Assembly: GCA_964557955.1 (NCBI GenBank)
Contig: CAZLCS010000001.1
Coordinates: 186,001-250,000, forward strand
Direction: 5' to 3'
DNA length: 64,000 nt
Origin: JALOOX01 sp964557955
GTDB lineage: Bacteria > Desulfobacterota > Syntrophobacteria > Syntrophobacterales > Syntrophobacteraceae
Shown here: positions 1-9,828 of the stretch, piece by piece
How positions within the stretch are numbered: the stretch's first letter is position 1
How the letters are laid out: every line of letters begins with the position of its first letter
Notes under the pieces: model-generated
What the model saw: the letters and a program-made list of their open reading frames with translations, nothing else
Told to the model about the DNA's origin: nothing
Databases searched by the model: none
Program-made: the position numbers and the translations under genes

Positions 1-2884
1 CGACAGCCTCCATGAGCCCGGTGCACAGGATAATGGGGATGTCCTCTCTCTTCTTTTTGACCTCTCTGGCAAATGCGCAGCCCGTCATGGCAGGCATCGT
101 CTGGTCGGTGATGATGAGGTCGTAACCATCCGGGTTCTGGCGAAATAGATCCAATGCTTTCATGCTGTCCGACACCCCGGTGACTTGATATCCAAGATTC
201 TCGAGAAGAGACTGCGCCATTTCGACCAGTGTCTCCTCATCATCGACCAACAGAATACGCTCATGTCCCGTCGGGATTCGCTCGGCGATCTCCCTTTCGA
301 TCACGAATTCGGACTCCTCCACCCTGGGGAGAAGAATCTCGAAGGTTGTCCCTTCTCCAGGCTTGCTCGTCGCCGTAATAGTGCCTTCGAGGCTCTTGAT
401 GATTCCATAGACTACTGAAAGACCCAACCCGGTGCCTTCCCCCTTTCCCTTTGTTGTGAAAAAGGGGTCGAACACGCGTTCCATGATCTCGGGTGTCATG
501 CCGTGCCCGGTGTCTTTAACCGTGAGTCGCACGTATGGGCCAGCTCTCAGGTTCGGATTTCCTCCCACTGTTCCCGAATCCACTTGTACTCTCGAGAGAC
601 CAACCTCCAGAATGCCGCCGACCTCGCGCATGGCATAGGCGGCATTGGTGCAAAGGTTCATGACCACCTGATGGATCTGAATCGGATCGGCATAGATCAT
701 AGCCAAGGGGTCGAGAATCTGATGGCGAATGTCCACAGTGGTAGGCAAAGAAGCACGCAGGAATTTCAGCGTCTCTTTGAGAATGGGACCAATCTGCACA
801 TGTTTTCGCTCCTGCTCTCGCTTTCGGCTGAAAGTGAGAATCTGGTTCACCAGGTCCTTCGCCCTGAACCCAGCCTGTAGAACCTTGCTCAATTGCTTGT
901 GCATCTTCGATCCACCATCGACCTCATGGAGGGCAAGTTCCGTGTATCCTATGATGGCTGCAAGAATGTTGTTGAAGTCATGGGCCACTCCTCCCGCCAG
1001 GGTCCCGATGGCTTCCATCTTCTGCGCCTGTCTCAGTTGCGCTTCCATTCGTTCGTGCTCGGCGGCCGCCAGCTTCCTTTCAGAAATGTCCCGGATGATG
1101 CCCATGGCGTGCCACTTCCTCTTGAGATCGATGACCGAGGTAGCCAGTTCCACAGGGAAATGGGAGCCATCCTTCCTCACCGCTGTCAGCTCGATGGTCG
1201 ATCCCAGGTAGGGTCCTTTGCCGGTAACCCTGAAAGCCTCCAGTCCTTGTTGAATGGCTGCCTGATAGTGGGAAGGGGCAATCAGTCTGTGCAACTCCTG
1301 CCCCATCACCTCAGAGCTCGTGTAGCCGAACATCTTCTCGGCAGCGGGGTTCCAATACAAGATCCTGCCTCTATCGTCCATCAGAATGATGGCGTTGGCG
1401 GCTGTTGTGGTGATGGCCCGAAATCTCTCCTCACTTTCGCGTAAAGCCTGTTCGGAGAGGTTCCGCTCGGTGATGTCTCGACTGACCATGACAGAGCCAA
1501 TAATCCGACCCTCTTCATCCATCAAAGGCGTCCCCGTTGCCTCGAACACCTTGCCACTGATTCCATCAGCGATCTCCCTCGTCACCCCCCTTTCTTCCCA
1601 GCCATTGAGCAAATCAGGACAAGCGAAAGGGAAGGGGCGTCCCGATTCCTCAAATTCTTTGCAGCTCCGCCCAATGACGGATTCTCCCTCCACGCTCATC
1701 AGGCTTGAAGCGTAGCGATTCAGACGCAGGATCCGATTCTCGCGGTCCAGAATGCAAATGGCATCAGGCACCGAGTCGAACGTACGCTCCCACGCTCTTG
1801 CAGCCCCAAGCAGGAAAGCCAATGTATCTTCAAGCTTCCCGTACATCTCTTTGAACGCTTTGGCCAGATCTCCAATCTCATCTCCTTTTGGGATCTGATC
1901 CAGTTCAGTGCTCAGATTGGCTTCCAGTCTGAACTTGAAGTCGATATCGCTTCCGATTCCCGTTGTGAGCTGCTTGGCTGCATCTCGAAGCTGGGTCAGA
2001 GGACGGATAATTCGTCGGAGCGCAATGCAGCCAATGCCGGTAGCGAGGGCCAGTGCGGAGAGAATGCCCCACAGGATGCGTTTTCGAGCAGTCTCAATGG
2101 GTGCAAATGCTTCTGTTTTGGATTGTTGAGCAGAGACAATCCAGTCCGTTCCCGGAATGGGCTTCGAGGCGAAAATGGCGCTCCCCGACTGCTTCGCCAA
2201 CAGAGAATCGTCTGAATCGACGCTCCGCAGTATGTGGTCACTTTCCGGATGCAGGATGACCAGGTTGGACTGAGTGTGCACCTGGACGAATCCGGTTCGG
2301 CCGATCCTCGTCCTGTGGACCCCCCCAAGCGCACTGGATTGCAGCAGTTTTATGGAGCACCCCAGGACGGCAATGATGTGGCCCGATGAGTTAAATATAG
2401 GGGATGTCATGGTGACAACCGGCTCACCCGTCCTGCGAGACCGGTAGGGAACGCTCACCACGCCGTTCTTCTGCTCCATCGTTCTCTGGTAGTATTCACG
2501 GAAAGCAAAAGAGTTTCCTCGTATTCCGGGATGAGGAGGATAGTCAACCCAGAGAATCCCATTGGAATCGAGCATGAAGATGCCGTTGGCGAAATCTGAG
2601 TTTACTTCCATCAGCTTCTTCATCTGGTTTTCAAGGACAGGCGCGTTACGCTGTTCGATGTCTTCCACGCGCAAAGTCTTGGACATCAACTGGACCGTGC
2701 TCAGCGACTGGTTGATGAATCGGGAGATGACCTCCGATGTGGTGTCGGCGATCGTCTCCAACCCGGAGGAGATGGAATTCTGTAGAGAGACTTCCAGAAA
2801 ACGCAGATACAAAAATCCCATCACGCTCAGAGAGACGACCGTTATCGAAGTCAGCAGGGTCAGTGTACGGTTCCGAAGGGTCAT
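1..2884 (-). CDS. Hybrid sensor histidine kinase with receiver domain (partial, C-terminus beyond window)
   Basis: Reading leftward from an ATG at 2884-2882, preceded by GGTGGAG, the frame stays open to the left edge, so the C-terminus is missing. There is an N-terminal membrane segment (about residues 8-28), a periplasmic sensor region resembling dCACHE, and a second membrane segment near residue 275. HAMP follows (about 291-350), then PAS domains at about 370 and 486. The HisKA H-box AHDFNNILAAIIGY lies near 631 and the HATPase boxes DTGHGM and GEGTGLGLS around 790-820. A receiver domain begins near 871 (ILLVDDEE) with the phospho-acceptor Asp in LIITDQTMP near 925. It probably autophosphorylates in response to a periplasmic ligand and relays to its own receiver. 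The ligand is unknown, and no dedicated response regulator is adjacent inside the window. Confidence 0.9.
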   Translation of the reverse strand, partial: MTLRNRTLTLLTSITVVSLSVMGFLYLRFLEVSLQNSISSGLETIADTTSEVISRFINQSLSTVQLMSKTLRVEDIEQRNAPVLENQMKKLMEVNSDFANGIFMLDSNGILWVDYPPHPGIRGNSFAFREYYQRTMEQKNGVVSVPYRSRRTGEPVVTMTSPIFNSSGHIIAVLGCSIKLLQSSALGGVHRTRIGRTGFVQVHTQSNLVILHPESDHILRSVDSDDSLLAKQSGSAIFASKPIPGTDWIVSAQQSKTEAFAPIETARKRILWGILSALALATGIGCIALRRIIRPLTQLRDAAKQLTTGIGSDIDFKFRLEANLSTELDQIPKGDEIGDLAKAFKEMYGKLEDTLAFLLGAARAWERTFDSVPDAICILDRENRILRLNRYASSLMSVEGESVIGRSCKEFEESGRPFPFACPDLLNGWEERGVTREIADGISGKVFEATGTPLMDEEGRIIGSVMVSRDITERNLSEQALRESEERFRAITTTAANAIILMDDRGRILYWNPAAEKMFGYTSSEVMGQELHRLIAPSHYQAAIQQGLEAFRVTGKGPYLGSTIELTAVRKDGSHFPVELATSVIDLKRKWHAMGIIRDISERKLAAAEHERMEAQLRQAQKMEAIGTLAGGVAHDFNNILAAIIGYTELALHEVDGGSKMHKQLSKVLQAGFRAKDLVNQILTFSRKREQERKHVQIGPILKETLKFLRASLPTTVDIRHQILDPLAMIYADPIQIHQVVMNLCTNAAYAMREVGGILEVGLSRVQVDSGTVGGNPNLRAGPYVRLTVKDTGHGMTPEIMERVFDPFFTTKGKGEGTGLGLSVVYGIIKSLEGTITATSKPGEGTTFEILLPRVEESEFVIEREIAERIPTGHERILLVDDEETLVEMAQSLLENLGYQVTGVSDSMKALDLFRQNPDGYDLIITDQTMPAMTGCAFAREVKKKREDIPIILCTGLMEAV

Positions 2885-3230
2885 GCACACACTCCACCGG
2901 TTGGGACGCGACCGATCAGGGCATCGGCCAAAAAATCTCGCTTTGAAGCACAACATATGCCGAATAGCGGAGGCATAGTATCGATTGTTTGTTTGAAGTC
3001 CAATTCAAAAATACTGTCCCGGGCGAACCAGGGGGTGTGCTCCTCGCGCATGTCGGAAAGGCATGGTGCTTCAATTCCCGTGCCCCTCAGAGTGCATTGA
3101 GCCCAATGGTTTCCTCCTGCATCTGAGGATTGGTCAGCTCTTTTCCCTTGACCGGTCCAGGGCGCTGCTCTTAAATCGATAAAATGTGGATGGACTGACA
3201 TTTCAGGAACTTCGGCGGAGAGGTAGGACG
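2885..3230. other. Divergent intergenic region
   Basis: This gap lies between the hybrid kinase (minus) and the TPR gene (plus). Apart from the plus-strand promoter at 3148-3176 I see no RNA gene or convincing coding frame. Short frames on both strands lack ribosome sites and family features. Confidence 0.5.
3148..3176 (+). promoter_or_regulatory. Sigma-70-type promoter for the TPR-permease pair
   Basis: TTGACC (3148-3153), a 17-nt spacer and TTAAAT (3171-3176) match the consensus at 5/6 and 4/6 positions. Predicted initiation near 3183 would leave almost no leader for the upstream ATG at 3186, which supports translation starting at 3231. Confidence 0.5.
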
Positions 3231-4433
3231 ATGCCTTCTGACGGATCGAAAGCGGTCTGGAGCTCACTCACTGAGCTCCTCGACAGAACAGTGAAAGAGC
3301 TTGCGGCGCACAGAGCCGATTCTGCAAAGGCCTGCCTGAGCGATTTCATCCGTCGCAGCGACGACGCGGGTTATGTCGCTCTATCACAAACCGTGCAAGC
3401 TCAGGCAAGGTTCTTCCAGCGGTATGTACTCCCGCGATGGGACGACGAGGCTGCGGCAACCCTCGATTTCTCCATGGGGGCGTTGCTGGAGAAGATGCAG
3501 CAGGAATCACCGGGAACGGAGTTCAATGCCGACCTGAATGAGATGGTTTCTTTTCTCGATGAGTTCGAGGACGAGGAGGAGGTGGAGACGCCAGATGATC
3601 CCCGTCCATCCGGGCAGGGTGTACGTGACGAAGATTCCTCTTCACCCGAGGAACTTTCAGAGACGGGCGGCTTGTCTCGAGACCAAGGGCCGCGGGAACC
3701 CTTGATGAACCGCGAGGCCGAGCGGGAATTCCTTCATGCCGCTTGCCCGCATGCTTCCGAAAGTGCGGCGAATCTCGATCCTGATCCTTATGCCGGAGAG
3801 GAGACCTGCGACTATGTCATCGATCGGGTCGACTGGTACAAGGAACTGCTGAGAGAGGATCCCTCCTCAATACTCTTTTGTGAGATCGCGGAGGAGTTGT
3901 GCACACGAGGTCTGTGGCAGGACGCCATCAAAACGCTTCGTGAAGGGCTCCATTATCATCCTCGGCACGTTCGCGGCCATGCTCTCCTCGGCTGGGCGCT
4001 GTGGGAATACGGATCGGCCGAGCAGGCAGAAAACATGCTTGACCGAGTTCGGAATGAGCTGGAAAAAAGCGCCATCGCTTATCGCGTGCTTGGGGAGATC
4101 GCCACGCATCGTGGAGATATGGAGGAAGCCGAAAGGTTTGAGGCTATTTACTCCCTGATGAAGAGGGGCGCGAATGAGCCGGAGGTGCCGTGGCTTCATG
4201 TATCCCTTCCATCGGGCGTTGAACCCGGGGGGGGTGAGACGCAAGGATTGGAGGAGACTGCTCCGGCCGCGGTCCAAGAGCCCGAGGGAACCAAGTTGAT
4301 GGGCTTCCTGGAAGCACTGATGCATCGAATCTGCGCCGCAGGTGATGCGGAGCTCCGAGGCATGACAGTCTTCACTTCGGAGGATCGGGCGACTCTGGAG
4401 ATGCTGATCCATGCTCAAGCTGGCGACCTATAG
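3231..4433 (+). CDS. Tetratricopeptide-repeat protein of unknown function
   Basis: The protein is 400 residues from the ATG at 3231, which follows GAGAGGTAGG; the same frame is open from an ATG at 3186, but no ribosome site supports that start. The N-terminal third is helical, then an acidic, low-complexity stretch (DEFEDEEEVE and following, about residues 108-165). The C-terminal half holds degenerate TPR units, for example around SSILFCEIAEELCTRGLWQD and HVRGHALLGWALWEYGSAEQ. There is no signal peptide or membrane segment, so it is probably a cytoplasmic scaffold. The last 23 bases overlap the next gene, an FtsX-like permease, which implies translational coupling and perhaps joint function. 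No enzymatic motif is visible. Confidence 0.75.
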   Translation: MPSDGSKAVWSSLTELLDRTVKELAAHRADSAKACLSDFIRRSDDAGYVALSQTVQAQARFFQRYVLPRWDDEAAATLDFSMGALLEKMQQESPGTEFNADLNEMVSFLDEFEDEEEVETPDDPRPSGQGVRDEDSSSPEELSETGGLSRDQGPREPLMNREAEREFLHAACPHASESAANLDPDPYAGEETCDYVIDRVDWYKELLREDPSSILFCEIAEELCTRGLWQDAIKTLREGLHYHPRHVRGHALLGWALWEYGSAEQAENMLDRVRNELEKSAIAYRVLGEIATHRGDMEEAERFEAIYSLMKRGANEPEVPWLHVSLPSGVEPGGGETQGLEETAPAAVQEPEGTKLMGFLEALMHRICAAGDAELRGMTVFTSEDRATLEMLIHAQAGDL

Positions 4434-5580
4434 TGCGAGAAATCTCTGGCTCCGTCGAATGACCACTGCTCTCACGGCTGGGGGAATGGGGCTGGTCGTC
4501 TTTGTTTTTGCCACGGTCCTGATGCTGGCGGAGGGACTGGAAAGAACCCTGGTGACCACCGGCAGCGACGCAAACGTGGTTTTTATCCGACGGGCGGCAG
4601 AGGCCGAAATGCAGAGTGTGATCCCGCGGGATCAGGCTGCGATCATCGAGAATATCACCGATGCACAGGTTGGTGCCGACGGAGCTCTTCATGTGGCGCG
4701 CGAGCTCGTGGTCCTCATCGGGCTGAAAAAGAAAGGGCTGGAAAGTCCTGCCAACGTCCTGGTTCGCGGTATCACTCCATCCACCTCGCTCATGATCAGA
4801 CCTCAGTTGACCATCTCGGCTGGGCGCATGTTCCGGCCGGGGACCACGGAGGTCCTGATTGGCAAGAGCATCCTCAAAAGGTTCGATATCGGCGGGCTCG
4901 GGGACCGGATTACTTTCGGAGCGCGCAACTGGATGATTGCAGGCATCCTGGATGCCGGGGGCACCGGTTTTGACTCGGAGATCTGGGCAGATGTGGACCT
5001 TTTGATGACAACCTTCAGGCGCCCTGTCTATTCATCTGTGATCGCGAGACTGAGCGATCCCTCACAGTTTGCTTCGCTTCGCCAGCGGGCGCTCAAAGAC
5101 CCCCGCCTGACCGTGGACGCTTGGAGGGAGTCCGAGTACTACGCAGCCCAATCGAGGCTCATGGCGAATTTCATCCGTGTACTGGGCATCACACTCACCT
5201 TTATCTTCAGCCTTGGAGCCGTGATCGGGTCGATGGTCACCATGTATGCGGCCGTGGCCAATCGAGTCTCCGAGATCGGCACGTTGCGGGCTCTCGGGTT
5301 CATGAAGCGGACGATTCTCTCCGCATTCATGGCAGAATCCATGCTTCTTGGGTTTCTGGGCGGATGTCTGGGGGTAGGTGCTGCCTCTCTGCTGGATCGA
5401 TTCACCATTTCCACCATGAACTGGCAGACCTTCTCGGAGCTGGCCTTTCGATTCTCCCTCAATCGGTATATCGTTTTGGATGCCCTGATCTTTGGAGTCG
5501 GCATGGGGCTGGCCGGCGGGATCTTTCCGTCGATTCGGGCAGCCGGTTTGGGGATCGTGGAAGCCCTTCGGGTCCGGTGA
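4411..5580 (+). CDS. FtsX/MacB-family ABC transporter permease
   Basis: A 389-residue inner-membrane protein with the FtsX-like layout: one N-terminal membrane helix (about residues 23-43), a large extracytoplasmic domain (about 45-250), then three C-terminal helices including the conserved region EIGTLRALGFMKRTILSAFM. Proteins of this type work with a MacB/LolD-type ATPase in lipoprotein release, efflux or mechanotransmission. No such ATPase is adjacent; the only neighbour in the transcript is the overlapping upstream TPR gene. GGAG lies ten bases before the ATG. It converges with the DUF4301 gene. The substrate is unknown. Confidence 0.85.
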   Translation: MLKLATYSARNLWLRRMTTALTAGGMGLVVFVFATVLMLAEGLERTLVTTGSDANVVFIRRAAEAEMQSVIPRDQAAIIENITDAQVGADGALHVARELVVLIGLKKKGLESPANVLVRGITPSTSLMIRPQLTISAGRMFRPGTTEVLIGKSILKRFDIGGLGDRITFGARNWMIAGILDAGGTGFDSEIWADVDLLMTTFRRPVYSSVIARLSDPSQFASLRQRALKDPRLTVDAWRESEYYAAQSRLMANFIRVLGITLTFIFSLGAVIGSMVTMYAAVANRVSEIGTLRALGFMKRTILSAFMAESMLLGFLGGCLGVGAASLLDRFTISTMNWQTFSELAFRFSLNRYIVLDALIFGVGMGLAGGIFPSIRAAGLGIVEALRVR

Positions 5581-5647
5581 ATCCCAGCTGCAGCATTCGA
5601 CAGGCAGAACGGCCGGCCTTGGATGCCCACTGGCGGGTCAACGGTTT

Positions 5648-7228
5648 TCATTCGCACGGCTCCGGAAGATGCTCCGGGCGCAAAAGATCAAAGACCGTCT
5701 TGACGGGGTTGAAGGTGATGCGCGGTACCTCAACGAAAACGGTGATCCAGTCAGCCATGGAACCGTTCCAGAGGCCCGGGAGCTCAAGAGCTTTAAGCTC
5801 CTTGCCGTCCTTCGATTTCTTGGTGATGAATACGGCCTTGTGATCGACGTGCTTGTCAAGGTCGAACGGAGCTCCTTTGTAGTCGCGAAGGCCGCAAACC
5901 AGATCGACGGGGTTGAAATGGGACGAGGAGGTCCAGATTCTGCGTTGCTCCGGGGAGCTCATATCGACCTGGGCCTTCTCAACGATTTGGAGTGACAACA
6001 ATCCATCCCGACCTCTCACCCAGAATGGAGCGCCTCCCGGTTCTCCTTCGTTGGGTACGACGCCGCAGACACGAATGGGACGATTCAGCTTGTTCTGAAG
6101 AAAGGCATATCTCCCTTCGCGAGCCCAGCTTGAATAGTCGGGAGGAAGACCGATGAGCAGCTCATGGCGGGCGCAGTCTTCCCCCTCTTTCAGGATTTCA
6201 TCGGTTCTGCCTGCCTCCATGCGACGCAAGAGACTGTGCACCTTCTCCTGCAACTCGATCAGATAGCCGCCGAGGATCTTCTTCCAGTGAGCCGTTTCGT
6301 GCTTCAGTCGGTCTGGAACCAGATTGTCGATGTTCTTGATATAAACAAGATCTCCTCCAAGCCTGTTCAGATTCTTCAACAAAGCGCCATGCCCACCTGG
6401 TCTGAAGTGCAGGCGTCCCTGCAGGTCTCTGAAAGGACGATTGCGCATGTCCACGGCGATCGTGTCCGTCGACCTTGACTGATGGGAAAACCCGACCTCG
6501 TAGCGGACGCCGTACCGCTCAGCATGCACTGGGCTCAGTTCGTTCATAAGATCCCTGAATCGTGCATCATGCTCCGGCGATACCGTGAAGTGCAGATTGC
6601 AGACCCTGTCTCCATTCAGAACGTAATGCATCGACTCGACGAGATGCTCCTCAAAGGCGGTTCTGCACTCCGATGGGTACCGGTGGAACTTGATGAGACC
6701 TTTGGGGAGGGTTGCATAGTTGAGTCCTCGCATCGTGAGCAGGTAATCGAGCAGGAGGCGGAATTGGCCAAAATGCATGAGCTGCCTGAGAGTCATGCCG
6801 TCCCTTGACATGCACAGCTCGAGATCATCACGAAATGGGAAACATCGGATCGAATCCACGAAACGGAGAAAATCTGCCGCGATGGCCACACCCTGCTCCA
6901 CGCGCAAATAGAGCTCGTCGCATTCGAGATACTGAGGAATATAATAGATCTGGAGGAGGGATTGAAACATTCGTGACGCCGCACCTGAGGCGGGCACGAA
7001 TTTCTGAAAACGTCCCTTCGCTGAGGCTTTGTCATGCAATTGAAGAAAGTGGGAAAACCGCTCGGGCGGAATCTGACGAATACCATCATCCACACGAGCG
7101 GGACGACTCAGAGTGAGGAAACAAGATGTCGTGGCAAAAAGCTGGAGGTGTTCTTGAACTTGGACTTCACTGATCCCCAAACCATTCAGTTGTGCACGGT
7201 CGGCATCGGAAAAGCGAAGCTCATTCAT
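5648..7228 (-). CDS. DUF4301 family protein
   Basis: The protein is 526 residues from the ATG at 7228, placed five bases after GGGAG; a GTG two codons upstream is possible but sits too close to that site. I recognise DUF4301 from FVPASGAASRMFQSLL (near residue 80) and RPGGHGALLKNLNRLGG (near residue 280). These Gly-rich stretches recall nucleotide-binding loops of sugar nucleotidyltransferases, but no activity is established for the family to my knowledge. There is no signal peptide or membrane helix. It stands alone between the permease (convergent) and the peptidyl-prolyl isomerase (same strand, about 100 bases away). Family membership rests on remembered motifs. Confidence 0.75.
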   Translation of the reverse strand: MNELRFSDADRAQLNGLGISEVQVQEHLQLFATTSCFLTLSRPARVDDGIRQIPPERFSHFLQLHDKASAKGRFQKFVPASGAASRMFQSLLQIYYIPQYLECDELYLRVEQGVAIAADFLRFVDSIRCFPFRDDLELCMSRDGMTLRQLMHFGQFRLLLDYLLTMRGLNYATLPKGLIKFHRYPSECRTAFEEHLVESMHYVLNGDRVCNLHFTVSPEHDARFRDLMNELSPVHAERYGVRYEVGFSHQSRSTDTIAVDMRNRPFRDLQGRLHFRPGGHGALLKNLNRLGGDLVYIKNIDNLVPDRLKHETAHWKKILGGYLIELQEKVHSLLRRMEAGRTDEILKEGEDCARHELLIGLPPDYSSWAREGRYAFLQNKLNRPIRVCGVVPNEGEPGGAPFWVRGRDGLLSLQIVEKAQVDMSSPEQRRIWTSSSHFNPVDLVCGLRDYKGAPFDLDKHVDHKAVFITKKSKDGKELKALELPGLWNGSMADWITVFVEVPRITFNPVKTVFDLLRPEHLPEPCE

Positions 7229-7335
7229 GGTCACTCCCTCTGTTGGTCATCTTTGACACAATAGCGCCCAATGAACGATTGAGACGGTGGATCCCCCGGC
7301 CACCGTTGTTCTCAGCGGAAGGCTTTCCTCGACCC

Positions 7336-8325
7336 TCATGGGGCGGTAATCTCGACCTTGGCCTTGGATTTGAGCGCTTCTATGTAAGAGGCGTACTGCT
7401 CATTGACCTTCTGCTGCCGCAAATGAGACTCGATATTGACCTTGATCTCGTCAAAGACCATGACACCGGATTCCTTTTTGTCAACGACCTTGATCAAATG
7501 GTATCCGAATTGTGTTTCAATGATTCCACTCATCTCGCCTGTCTTCAGACTGAAGGCTGCTTCTTCAAAGGGAGCCACCATCTGACCACGCTGGAAATAG
7601 TCGAGGTCTCCACCCTTCGAAGCGCTGGGACAATCGGACGATTCCTTGGCCAGAGTCGCGAAATCTTCACCCTTCAGGGCTCGCTTCTGGATCTCTTCAA
7701 GCTTCTTGTGAGCAGCGGACTTTTCAGCTTCCGTGGCCTTGGGATCTACCTTCACCAGTATGTGGCTGGCGCGGACCCTTTCCGGAGCTTTGAAGTAGTT
7801 TGGATTATTGTCATAAAAATCCCTGGTTTCTTGTGCCGTGATTTGAATCTTGCTGGCGATGACTTCGTCGATCATCTTCTTCACCATCAGTCGACGAGTG
7901 AACTCCTCCTTCAGTTCGCCCTCCGTCATTTTGAGTCTTTTCAGGGCATTGCTGAAATCTTCCTCGCTGGAGAAGCGGTCCTTGAGTTGCGTCATCTGCT
8001 CATTGACTTCTTCATCCTTCACCTTGACACCCAGCCGTGTGCTTTCCTGCAGGAGAAGCTCACGTTGAATCAAGTTATCGAGAACCTTCTTCTTGATGAC
8101 TTCGCGTTGAGCGGGGTCTGGCGGTTGTCCTGACAAACCCATCTGTCCCTCAAAACGATTCATTTCTTTGTCCATGTCCGCTTGGGTGATCTCCTTGCCG
8201 TTGACCGAGGCCAGCCTCTGGCTCATGGGAGTTGCATCCTCTCCTCCGCGGCTTTCCACTGTCCAGGCAAGCAGTAACAGCAGTAGACATAGGGTGAGCG
8301 ATATGGCCGATCTTCTCTGGGTCAT
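7336..8325 (-). CDS. Periplasmic PpiC/SurA-type peptidyl-prolyl cis-trans isomerase
   Basis: I start at the ATG at 8325, after GAAGGAG with eight-base spacing, giving 329 residues. The frame is open 52 codons further upstream, but that part lacks a signal sequence. A typical signal peptide follows the chosen start (MTQRRSAISLTLCLLLLLLA). An N-terminal SurA-like chaperone segment spans about residues 35-170. The parvulin domain follows (about 185-285), with ASHILVKVDP, a GGDLDYF motif and a C-terminal FGYHLIKV motif. It should catalyse prolyl isomerisation and assist folding of secreted or outer-membrane proteins in the periplasm. A strong promoter lies about 205 bases upstream, leaving a long leader. 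Confidence 0.9.
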   Translation of the reverse strand: MTQRRSAISLTLCLLLLLLAWTVESRGGEDATPMSQRLASVNGKEITQADMDKEMNRFEGQMGLSGQPPDPAQREVIKKKVLDNLIQRELLLQESTRLGVKVKDEEVNEQMTQLKDRFSSEEDFSNALKRLKMTEGELKEEFTRRLMVKKMIDEVIASKIQITAQETRDFYDNNPNYFKAPERVRASHILVKVDPKATEAEKSAAHKKLEEIQKRALKGEDFATLAKESSDCPSASKGGDLDYFQRGQMVAPFEEAAFSLKTGEMSGIIETQFGYHLIKVVDKKESGVMVFDEIKVNIESHLRQQKVNEQYASYIEALKSKAKVEITAP

Positions 8326-8530
8326 GGGTAAAGCTCCTTCGAGTGAGTGAAAGACCTCAGGGATTCCATCGGAACCCTCGCGGCCAAAGTGGTTTCCTCT
8401 CGACTTGAAAAGTCTCGGAAGTTGCACCGGCGCTTTGAGGCGGTGCTGCGGAAATCCGTGTGGATTCAATGAACAGCTCAAGGCAAAACTGAGTGAAAGG
8501 TCATTTTTCCTTTCCGCAATTAACGGGATA

Positions 8531-8558
8531 TTTATAAGACAAACGGCTCAAATGTCAA
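8531..8558 (-). promoter_or_regulatory. Sigma-70-type promoter of the peptidyl-prolyl isomerase gene
   Basis: On the minus strand TTGACA (8558-8553) and TATAAA (8536-8531) are separated by 16 bases, matching consensus at 6/6 and 5/6. It points to the gene starting at 8325 and implies an untranslated leader of roughly 200 bases. I see no named riboswitch motif in that leader. Confidence 0.65.
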
Positions 8559-8624
8559 TTTGGGCCATGCATCTTTGGAGCCACCGGGGGCTTCGCTTGC
8601 TTCCAGTGGAAGGGAGCACGCAGC

Positions 8625-9725
8625 TTATTTTCTTCTGGCGTAGAACTGGTGTCTCCATTCCAGGAAAGAGCCCTGTTCGATAGCTTGGCGTATTTCATTC
8701 ATGATTCCAAGATAATAATTTAAATTATGGATGGTGTTGAGCCGGTAAGCAAGGAGCTCTTTCGAGATGAAGAGGTGCCTCAGGTAGGCTCGAGAGAAAT
8801 GTTGACAGGTGTAACATGCACATGCCGATTCGATGGGATCGGGGTCGTCCGCATATTGGCTGTTCTTGATTTGAATGCTTCCCCGGGAGGTAAAGAGCAT
8901 TCCGTTCCGGGCGTTTCGCGTTGGCATGACACAGTCAAACATGTCAACGCCCAGCTTGACCCCCTCTACCAGGTCTTCCGGAGTTCCGACTCCCATCAGG
9001 TACCGGGGCTGCGCCGACGGCATATGCGGCATGGTCCTCTCCAGGACTTCCAGCATCAAATCCTTCGGTTCACCCACGGAAAGGCTCCCCAGGGCGTAGC
9101 CGTCAAATCCGATCCGTTGAAGCTCATCGAGACAGGCCTGACGGAGATCCGGGAAGACGCTGCCCTGCACAATTCCAAAAATGGCTTGACTATCTGACGG
9201 AACGGCGTCTCGACATCTTCGAGCCCATCGAACCGTCCTTTTCATCGACTCCAGGGCGTAACGGCGGTCCACGGGGAAAGGGGTGCATTCATCGAAACTC
9301 ATGGCGATGTCCGAACCCAGTTGAGCCTGCACTTCCATAGCCGTCTCGGGGCGGAAGAGGTGCCTCGATCCGTCGATGTGAGATTGGAAGACAACGCCAT
9401 CTTCCTGGATCTGATTGATGCGGGCCAGACTGAACACCTGGAATCCGCCACTGTCTGTAAGGATGGACCTGTTCCAGTTCATAAAACGATGGAGCCCGCC
9501 CAGACGGTGTATCCTCTCTGCGCCGGGACGAAGAAACAGATGATAGGTGTTGCCGAGAATGATCTCGGCATTGAGGCCTACCAGTTCGTCCGGGGACAAA
9601 CTCTTGACAGTTGCCTGGGTCCCAACCGGCATGAACACCGGGGTCTCGATGGAGCCATGCCGGGTGATCAGGCGTCCTCGGCGCGCCTGTGAAGCGTGAT
9701 CCATTTGAAGGACTTGAAATTCCAA
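8625..9725 (-). CDS. tgt: Queuine tRNA-guanine transglycosylase
   Basis: This enzyme exchanges guanine-34 for preQ1 in tRNAs with GUN anticodons, a step of queuosine synthesis. Seen in sequence: ILTDSGGFQVFS with the general-acid Asp, GVDMFDCVMPTRNARNG with the nucleophilic Asp, and a C-terminal zinc site CACYTC plus a downstream His. The likely start is TTG at 9725, preceded by AAGG, giving 366 residues, the usual family length and beginning right at the conserved N-terminal strand. The frame continues upstream to an ATG at 9812 without family similarity, and an internal ATG at 9704 would truncate the fold. It follows queA on the same strand, separated by about 100 bases. Confidence 0.95.
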   Translation of the reverse strand: MEFQVLQMDHASQARRGRLITRHGSIETPVFMPVGTQATVKSLSPDELVGLNAEIILGNTYHLFLRPGAERIHRLGGLHRFMNWNRSILTDSGGFQVFSLARINQIQEDGVVFQSHIDGSRHLFRPETAMEVQAQLGSDIAMSFDECTPFPVDRRYALESMKRTVRWARRCRDAVPSDSQAIFGIVQGSVFPDLRQACLDELQRIGFDGYALGSLSVGEPKDLMLEVLERTMPHMPSAQPRYLMGVGTPEDLVEGVKLGVDMFDCVMPTRNARNGMLFTSRGSIQIKNSQYADDPDPIESACACYTCQHFSRAYLRHLFISKELLAYRLNTIHNLNYYLGIMNEIRQAIEQGSFLEWRHQFYARRK

Positions 9726-9828
9726 TGTATTGCGCCTTGAAAGGAACTGAAACGTGATTGGATTTTTACCCCGGCCTCGCCTCGGGGTCGCTGCATTGTC
9801 TGAATTCGTCAAAAAGATGTCGAGTGTT

